Source: Bactericera cockerelli (Eukaryota > Arthropoda > Insecta > Hemiptera > Triozidae). Taken from it: a stretch of DNA of 64,000 nt. Both the position numbers and the translations under genes were made by a program. The DNA lies in the NCBI GenBank assembly GCA_024516035.1, contig CM044964.1, forward strand, positions 23,665,455 to 23,729,454, written 5' to 3'. Positions 34,401 through 43,400 of the stretch are shown piece after piece (position 1 is the first letter of the stretch; each line of letters starts with the position of its first letter). A model generated the notes under the pieces. The model was given only the letters and a program-made list of their open reading frames with translations. It was not told where the DNA came from and ran no database searches.

Positions 34401-37400
34401 AAAAATGGCAACAGTCTTTTTTATTTTGTAGTCATGAATTTTTTGCTGGCTCTGGCGTTCGGACCGGGTGGACTAGCTTACCACTCTCTCATTGAACATA
34501 CTAACACAAAATGTTTTTTTAAATACCTTTTTGTTTATATCAAAATAGTATAAAACATAATAAAGACTGCAAAATTAATAAATTTTACAAAATATTATCT
34601 TCTTTTTTTCAAGAGGATCTATTAAGAGTTGGCAATCGGTAAATATTTGTTATTTCATTAGTATTGTTTATGACAGAAGAACCTACCTACATAAGTCCTA
34701 CATATTTACCTGGATTTATTTCATAAACTCTATTTTCGTTTGGAGAGTTCGCTAGTTTTTTTTTTTCTCTCGTAGGGAAGCATAAGGAAAACCATCCTTA
34801 CATTATCAAGGCAGTCTATTAGGGGCTTACATGAATAATAATTATGTGTATTGTGATACCAATAGTATCTGATATAACTCAATTTACAGATGGTATTACC
34901 CCCAAAAAAAACATAAGTTGTTGGTGTTACAACAGGTCAGATACAGGTAAAAGATGCCACCGCAGAGGGCGCCCAGACGGGTTAAATCCTAGATGGAAAA
35001 TAAGCAGAAACTTGGTTGTTGTAAGAGAAAAACGTAATATGAAAAACTGTATTGAAAAACTGAAAACTCGAGAAGTTCAAACAGTGAACTTGGGAAAATA
35101 ATTGCTGGCTGATTAGCCATACTGCCAGGCTCTTGTTAATAACATATGAATATTAATTAATCACATGTGGGTAATTGTATAATTTGTGATACTCTTCTTT
35201 TCATAGTTCCCGTCTGAGTCTTGATAGCTACGACCCTGACGAGGTTGTCATCACCAGGAAACAATTCACATACTCGTCCCAATCTCCAATTTCTAGGATG
35301 TATATCATCAATACCAACTTGCCTAAATTGACATTTTCTCCTTTGTATTTCCATTTGAATCTTTGATTCAATGTGTTCAGGTATTCTAGAGACCACCGCT
35401 TCCAGAAATCTTGAGTTATCTTCTGAGTCAAGAACCATCTTCTTAATCGATTATTTGACGAAGACGTGGCATCCGTCTTAGGAACAGCAGTCAAAGATCG
35501 GCCTATAAGGAAATGACCAGGAGTTAGTACTTCTAAATCATATACTACATCGTTTGACATGGGTGTTAGTGGTCGACTATTTAGTACCCCATCAGTGAGG
35601 ATAAGAACGGTTCCGTTGCCGGCGTAAATGTCTGTCGGTACTCCTCGGCGGCTAACAAATCGGCGTAGGGCAGCAATAAAATTCATAGAAGATAAATCTG
35701 AAACTAGGTTAATATGATAACAGTCAAAGGTAAAACAAACAAATAATGCAATGTAATCCTTGCATAATACATTGGATCTTCCATCGACTCTTCTCACTGA
35801 AATAGGTACAGCGTAATCAACACCTAGTTGTGGTGGGCTGCCCTTAACTCTATTCTGAGGTAAGTCGCCCATCATTTGAGTAATGTTACCTCGCACTGGA
35901 TTTGCCCTGAAACAAGACATATTGCAGTTATGAAATATTTTCTTTATCACACTGAGTCCTTGAATAATCCAATATTCCTGCCGAATTATGGCAAGAAGCA
36001 AAGACGGTCCTGCGTGAGCATGTTTTGTGGATTTAAGACTCTGAGGTAAAAGCACTTGATGCTTAGCACTATCTAATAAATCTGAGTTTCTTAATCTCCC
36101 GCCCACTTTAAGTAATGCTGAATGATCCATGAATGGATTTAATGTTTTTATTTTGCTGTCAGATTTAACAACACCATATTTTTCTATGGAATCAAGCTCA
36201 CGAGAAAATAGTTCTTGTTGAACCAATTTAATAATAGTTATTTTTGCATTTTTTACTTCCTCCGTTAGGAGCAAAGATCTTCTTAACTCTTCATTCCTCA
36301 ATTTACATAGCAGATTATTTTTGAAATGAAGACACCATGCAGTGATATTAATAATATTTACAGAAGACGAGACATTGTTCCAAAGTTTAATTTTTTGAAC
36401 ATCGTCTTGTACAATACACGTAGTAGACTTGAGTTTTCTTTTTTCTTGTGATACTTTCGGATAGGATATTCTCTTACCTCTTGCTTTTTCGGAAGCTATA
36501 TCAATATTCTTCTCTACAGACTTTAGGTTTAAAGACTCACCCAACACTTGAATGTTATTTTTAAACGGGAGTTTGACCATACATCTACCGTCTTCCACAC
36601 GTTGCACATTCTGCACGAAGTGTTCTTCACAATCTCTCTCCTCCACTTCCCAGAATCGTTTCAGTGTAGTGTCCAGGTTAACATGAAAGGAAGAGATATT
36701 TGAAGTTACAGTGTTCATAATTTTTCCTGCTACTATCCAACCAAATTTCGAATTTTGAATACTCGGATATCCTGGCGGGCCTTGAATGAAACCAGACTCT
36801 AGTAAAGTAAAGAAATGTTCAGCTCCGATAATCATATCAATATCGCGAGATGTATGAAAATCTGGATCACTCAGGTTTAAATTTTTCGTATAGTCCCAGG
36901 ATAATTTGTTTAATGAGAAAGCAGGTAATTTGTTGGTGACTTTAGGTATTACTAGTGCCTTGATAAGCAAATGGTAATTATTATATCTTGACTCCACTAG
37001 GCACTCACAGAATTTATTTATTTCTAGTGTGCTAGAACCACCGATCCCATTTACGCTAATCGGATTCATATTTTGTTCTCTTAGTCCGAGCTTTTTGACG
37101 CATTGGGACGAAATGAAACAACTTTGTGAGCCCGAATCCAGTAACGCTCTCACATAATGATAATTACCTGTAGACACTTCTACTCTAACAACAGCTGTAG
37201 ACAGTAGTACCTGCTCCTTCAATCCATTTTCCATTTGAGTACATACTATAGTTGAATCTTCAGAGTTTTCAGATGTAGATCCTTGCTGATTACTTGGCGT
37301 TGCTTCACCACCGCAAAAGTTTTCTTCATCTGCTGCATAGTTTACCTGGGAACTAAAATTATGTAACATTGAATGATGTTTCTTTGAGCAAATCTTACAC

Positions 37401-40400
37401 AGTGACTTGGAAGTACATTTATTTGCGCTATGTTGATTGCTTGATAAACAGTTATAGCAAATCTTGTTTTTATTTACAAAAGCATTCTTTTCTGTCATAG
37501 GTAGATTTTTAAACTGTACACATTCATATAATCTGTGTTGCAGCTTACACAGGAAACACAATGATGGTAGAGATGTTTCACGAATTATATTAAGCTTTGA
37601 CTTTGATACCATCTTCTGTTCAGTTCTTTCTGAAATAACTATCATTTCCCTCAGGAAATCAAAAAACATGTTGAGTGTGGGTAACTTTTTACTATCGAAT
37701 TTCTTTACCCAGTCGTGATAAAGATCATCATCGATTTTCGTCTCAAGTAGGTAAATAATCAAAATATCCCACGACTGAGTATCGATACCCAGGGAAGTTA
37801 GCGCATTCAAATTTGTACGCACTACGGTCAACATCGTTTTTAAGCTAGACATACGATTTTGTGATTGATATTGTACGTTGAATAAATTTTTCAAATGAAA
37901 TGTAACGGTTGAATACTTGTTTGCATAAGTATCTATTAAGATATTCCAAGCAATATAATAATTTGCAGACGTCAGTGGTAGGTGTTGAATGAGACTTGCT
38001 GCCTCATCTACTAATGATGTTTTCAAATATTGAAACCTTTGAATAGGCTGTAACTCATCATTTTTGTGAATCAGCTCGCTAAATAAATCTTTAAAGGTTG
38101 CCCAATTTTCAATCGATCCATCAAAGGTTGGAATTTGAATCTGTGGTAATTTTATGTTAGATTTTAAAGCAGGAATAACACTCACTGTCTCTGATTTTAC
38201 GCTATTAGCTGACTCAGGGGTGATAATCTCTGAAAGTTTAGCTTTCAACTCACCAATTTGGGTAGAAACATCCTCAAAATAATCTTCTTCCTTATCATGA
38301 TCTTCATTAGAACATACCTTGAGAATGTTGTCTTGAAGTACCTGCAATTCAACTTCATATTGACAGAGCTTATCTAGATCAACCTTAGCTTGAAACGCGT
38401 TTGCTACTCCTTCTTGAATTTTCTTCTTCAGGCGAGTAACTCTTCCTTTTAGAGTCGACCTTTGCTTGTAAGAATCCATAGCTGAGAAACTGAAAAACTA
38501 AGAATAGTATTTGCCTCACTTTGTTCACCGACAATAACCGAAGGACCAATAAAAGATGCCACCGCAGAGGGCGCCCAGACGGGTTAAATCCTAGATGGAA
38601 AATAAGCAGAAACTTGGTTGTTGTAAGAGAAAAACGTAATATGAAAAACTGTATTGAAAAACTGAAAACTCGAGAAGTTCAAACAGTGAACTTGGGAAAA
38701 TAATTGCTGGCTGATTAGCCAACAGGTATGAATAAAATATTCCATCTGATTTTTTTTTGATAATTAAAATAATATTGACCGTCGAGAATTGAACCTCGGT
38801 CATGCGACTAACACTCTTAGCACTACCACATCTAGCTAACACCACTGGCAATCTGAGAAGCACGAAATTTATCATTTGAATTTTCTTAAACTGGCTGATG
38901 AAGGCATATGAGACCGCGGTATTCAAAAAAAGCAATGTCAACAACTTTTGTAAACAACACAAGACGCCCTTACACAGTCTACAGCTAGAAAACTCTTAGG
39001 ATTTTTGAAGAGTTTTTGACAAACATCTAATAATTTTTCCCAGAAGATCACGTGATAAAAAATCGTAAAATTATTTTTTAGCATCCTCGGGGCGGCCGCC
39101 AACTTTTATCAAATTTGCCCATGTCTGTGCCAAAATTTGTTCGGACAAATGTCGAGTGTTTTATTTAGTAAAACAGTTTTTTTGGGTGTTTTTTTTTCTG
39201 TTCAGGTTTAAAAAAATATGACAAACCAAATCGTAAAAAACAAAGTAGTGTAGCTAGAAACATCGAAATTTTGTTGGCTCTCTGCAAAATTGTTCAGAAT
39301 CAACTCATCTTAAACAGGAAAAAAGTACTGACCTGAAGAATAAGCCAAAGTCGGACTTTTTCGGAAAGTTGCAAAAAATCACTTTGTGCAGTTACGAAGG
39401 CGAATCCGAAAAAACGGATTGCAGATCCGGCCTGGAAATGTCGTCAGTAATCTACCATCAACGGGTGTAAACGTTTTTTTGGTCCACCCTGTATATGTAA
39501 CACAAATGTAACCAGGGAGATAGCCAAGCCCAAGACTCTGCTGCGGCCTAGAAAAGTAAGCCGGGATGTTAGGGACTTGCATATCTAACACAAATGTAAC
39601 CAATAGGGTGGGCCGAAAAAAGCGAATTTTTGAATCGAGAATTTTAATAGCAAAAAAAAGTTGAAGCATGGTCAGACGTTTCCAAAAATATAACTTTTGT
39701 CGAAATTGGATGTTATCTTCCACTGCCGCAAAGCGGTTGAAGTTTGGCGGAAAAGTCGAAAAATGGCATTTTGGACCCCACTTTAAGAAAATTATAAAAA
39801 TAGCAGATGAACATCTAGGAAGCTCATATTTGTTTCAAATTACTCAATATGTGTTCTAATTTTATTTTTAGACTAAAAATAATGAGCTTTTTGAACTCTT
39901 TTCTGTATACAGGGTGATCCAAAATCATGAAATACCACTTTTTTATGTGATTTATATGGGGTATATTATGTTTATATTTTTTGAATTATTTGAATTAATC
40001 CTTCAATATTGGCAAACAAAATCATCAAATATTAAATATATGATAGTGCTGGACTGTTTGGATGAAATTTACACTTTTCAGATGTACAGGGTGGCCAAAA
40101 TTTTCATAAATTATGATGACTTTTTTATGTACTTAGTTCATGGTTTTTTTTACATTACAACCATGTAAATATTTTGCTAAGCAGTTTTTAGGGACATAAA
40201 ATATAAATAAGGATTATAGAAAGGATAATAAGACAGTCTCTTATCCAAGATATTCCGTATGGAGCCCAGGTGATTGATGGAATGTCTTGGGTGAAAGGAA
40301 ATTTTTACCCAACACAGTGCACCTTGGGAAATATCTCGTAGTAACATTGGAGTGGCAGCATAAACAATAGTAGATCAACAAATTATCTGTATACATAATT

Positions 40401-43400
40401 TAATGATATTGTTGATCAATAAGGCGGCGCACTTGTAACCTCTAACCTGGAAGTCGGTGGTTTAAGCCCTATATTCAGCGTAGATTTAGTAAATCGATTT
40501 TGAGTAGTTGTGATATCATGAAAGTGATTAAGACAAGTAACTTTTTTTTTAAAATGATATAGTTGTTTGCTCATCAGTAGAAGTTCAGTAAATTTGCTTA
40601 CATTTCATTAGACACTAAATGGAATCTCCTCCAATGATTTTCCACTGGGTACAGTACCGAAAATAGATGTAACATTCAATCGCTATTCAGCGCGAGAAAA
40701 GCCATTGTTTAAGGTACATTTTTGCCTTTGCGCTACCAGTTGTTGTTGTTAATTTGTTACCAATTCCAAATTGATTTGCATTTTTCTAATCTGAAGGACT
40801 TACCTACTTTAGTTTTTTCTGAAACCACAAATGGCATGAAAGACCAGCATAATATAAATATGATATATTTTATGAACCCATTTGGTTATTTTTGCCAAAT
40901 CATTACTTTTTTTCCCAATGGAAATAGGTGTAATGTCTACGTATAACCTCAGAAATCCATTCGCCATTAAAAGCCATTAAAACTCTTAAAATTCAGAGAG
41001 ACTCAAAGAACTAGGTCGGAAAGATATCAAAAGACGCGATATAAAAAAAATTCGTTGTTGGGAGGGTTCGGGAGAGCTTCATCGCGTAGTGTAGCCACCT
41101 AATACACATGGTAGCTACACCTTATACAGTTATTTTAATAATAATAATGCAGGAAATAGAATGGTCAAACTATAAGGTAAAATTGCAACAACGATAAAGG
41201 AATACGTTCCCTATACAACATATTTCCCAAGGTGCACTGTGTTGGGTGAAAATTTCCTTCCACCCAAGACTTTCCATCGATCACCTGGGCTCCATACGGA
41301 ATATCTTGGATAAGAGACTGTCTTATTATCCTTTCTATAATCCTTATTTATATTTTATGTCCCTAAAAACTGCTTAGCAAAATATTTACATGGTTGTAAT
41401 GTAAAAAAAAAACCATGAACTAAGTACATAAAAAAGTCATCATAATTTATGAAAATTTTGGCCACCCTGTACATCTGAAGAGTGTAAATTTCATCCAAAC
41501 TGTCCAGCACTATCATATATTTAATATTTGATGATTTTGTTTGCCAATATTGAAGGATTAATTCAAATAATTCAAAAAATATAAACATAATATACCCCAT
41601 ATAAATCACATAAACAAGTGGTATTTCATGATTTTGGATCACCCTGTATACAGAACAGAGTTCAAAAAGCTCATTATTTTTAGTCTAAAAATAAAATTAG
41701 AACACATATTGAGTAATTTGAAACAAATTTGAGCTTCCTAGATGTTCATCTGCTATTTTTATAATTTTCTTAAAGTGGGGTCCAAAATGCCATTTTTCGA
41801 CTTTTCCGCCAAACTTCAACCGCTTTGCGGCAGTGGAAGATAACATCCAATTTCGACAAATTTTATATTTTTGGAAACGCCTGACCATGCTTCAACTTTT
41901 TTTTGCTATTAAAATTCTCGATTCAAAAATTCGCTTTTTTCGGCCCAGCCTAGTAACCAAGGAGTCATTTCATCAACTTTATACAGTAATCTAGAGCCCC
42001 AAAAACCAAGTTATTGAAAGTCTTATGTTTCCACTTCTGTACTGACTTTGTTCAGGGTTGCTAATAACTTATTAGTAATAAGCAAAGCTAGTGAAAAATA
42101 CAAAAAAAATTCCAGGTTCAATATTTTCCAAATACTTCCATTTTATTCCAAGGTCAACTTCACCACATTAGTAAAAGAAAAATGCGTTTCGGTACTTTTA
42201 AAGATAAACAATGGACTTAACCTATAAAAGAACTGGAAGCAAGAATTTTCTACTTCCATTTTGGTTAACTTTGGAAGAGGAAATTTTTCCTCTTCCAAAA
42301 GAAAAATGACTTGCTTCCAGTTTGGTTCATTTTATTCCCGTTTGGTTAACTTTGGTTAGAAAGAAAAATACAGCTTAGGTGTGACTGTATTTTCACAATC
42401 TGATTTCCGCACCTCTCTCTCCCTCAGGTGTGTACAGGGGGTAAGCCTGTATTTTCACAATCTAATTTCCCCACCTCTCTCTCCCTCAGGTGTGTACAGG
42501 GGGTGAGCCTGTATTTTCACAATCTGTTTTACGCACCTCTCTATCCCTCAGGTGGGTACAGGGGGTGCCTGTATTTTCACAATCTGATTTCCCCATCTCT
42601 CCCTCAGGTGTGTACAGGGGATAAGCCTGTATTTTCACAATCTGATTTCCTCATCTCTCCCTCAGGTGGGTACAGGGGGTAAGCCTGTATTTTCACAATC
42701 TGATTTCCGAATCTCTCCCTCAGGTGTGTACAGGGGGTAAGCCTGTATTTTCTAAATCTGATTTCCGCATCTCTCCCTCAGGTGGGTACAGGGGGTAAGC
42801 CTGTATTTTCTAAATCTGATTTCCGCATCTCTCCCTCAGGTGTGTACAGGGGGTAAGCCTGTATTTTCTAAATCTGATTTCCGCATCTCTCCCTCAGGTG
42901 GGTACAGGGGGTAAGCCTGTATTTTCTAAATCTGATTTCCGAATCTCTCCCTCAGGTGTGTACAGGGGGTAAGCCTGTATTTTCTAAATCTGATTTCCGC
43001 ATCTCTCCCTCAGGTGTGTACAGGGGGTAAGCCTGTATTTTCACTATCTGATTTCCGCATCTCTCCCTCAGGTGTGTACAGGGGGTAAGCCTGTATTTTA
43101 TATACACTCTATAAATCTCTGGAACAAAGTACCATGTCTAACCCTTAGCTCTCTATCTCCTTATTCATTCAAAACGTCATTACTGCTGGCTGTCAGCGAA
43201 GGTCACCTTACCCTATAATCCCTTTTTTTTCTTTTTTTTTTTCTTCTTCCTTTTCTGTCCCTATCCCTAATCCTATCCTTAAGCAGAATTACTGGTGATA
43301 CCATCACCATTCACTCTATGAGTGTTAGTATGAATGATTGATTGAAATAACGTGTGAATGATTGATCGCTCGTTTGTATGCTTGATCTGATTTTTATTTA

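Larger units (their letters stand above)
34948..38721 (-). mobile_element. BEL/Pao LTR retrotransposon, internally deleted
   Basis: Two 172-bp LTRs (34,948-35,119 and 38,550-38,721), practically identical, start TG and are flanked by the 5-bp duplication ACAGG (34,943-34,947 and 38,722-38,726). The related site in copy 1 of the host transposon (13,597) is empty. The leader after the 5' LTR begins TTGGTCCTTCGGTTATTGTC and is the presumed primer-binding region. Near-identical LTRs imply a recent insertion, yet the coding region lacks reverse transcriptase, so it probably moved in trans. Confidence 0.9.
33170..39491 (+). mobile_element. Mariner-like element with long TIRs, copy 2, hosting a BEL element
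   Basis: Ends TA|CAGGGTGGACC and GGTCCACCCTG|TA match copy 1 (11,833-14,367). Most of the interior aligns with copy 1, including the transposase remnant and the tRNA-like patch near 38,785. Differences are no family D SINE, a GA-rich expansion (34,098-34,310) and a BEL/Pao insertion at 34,948-38,721. Confidence 0.9.
39606..41950. mobile_element. Foldback-like composite with three concentric TIR layers
   Basis: The outer ends are TA|GGGTGGGCCGAAAAAAGCG and CGCTTTTTTCGGCCCAGCC|TA. Inverted arms of about 730 bp are nearly identical. Inside both arms lie two further TA-bounded mariner-style ends: CAGGGTGATCCAAAATCATG (39,910 / 41,646) and CAGGGTGGCCAAAATTTTCAT (40,087 / 41,469). The unpaired centre (about 40,330-41,215) holds a family C SINE and a possible exon. 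No transposase is seen. Confidence 0.85.
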
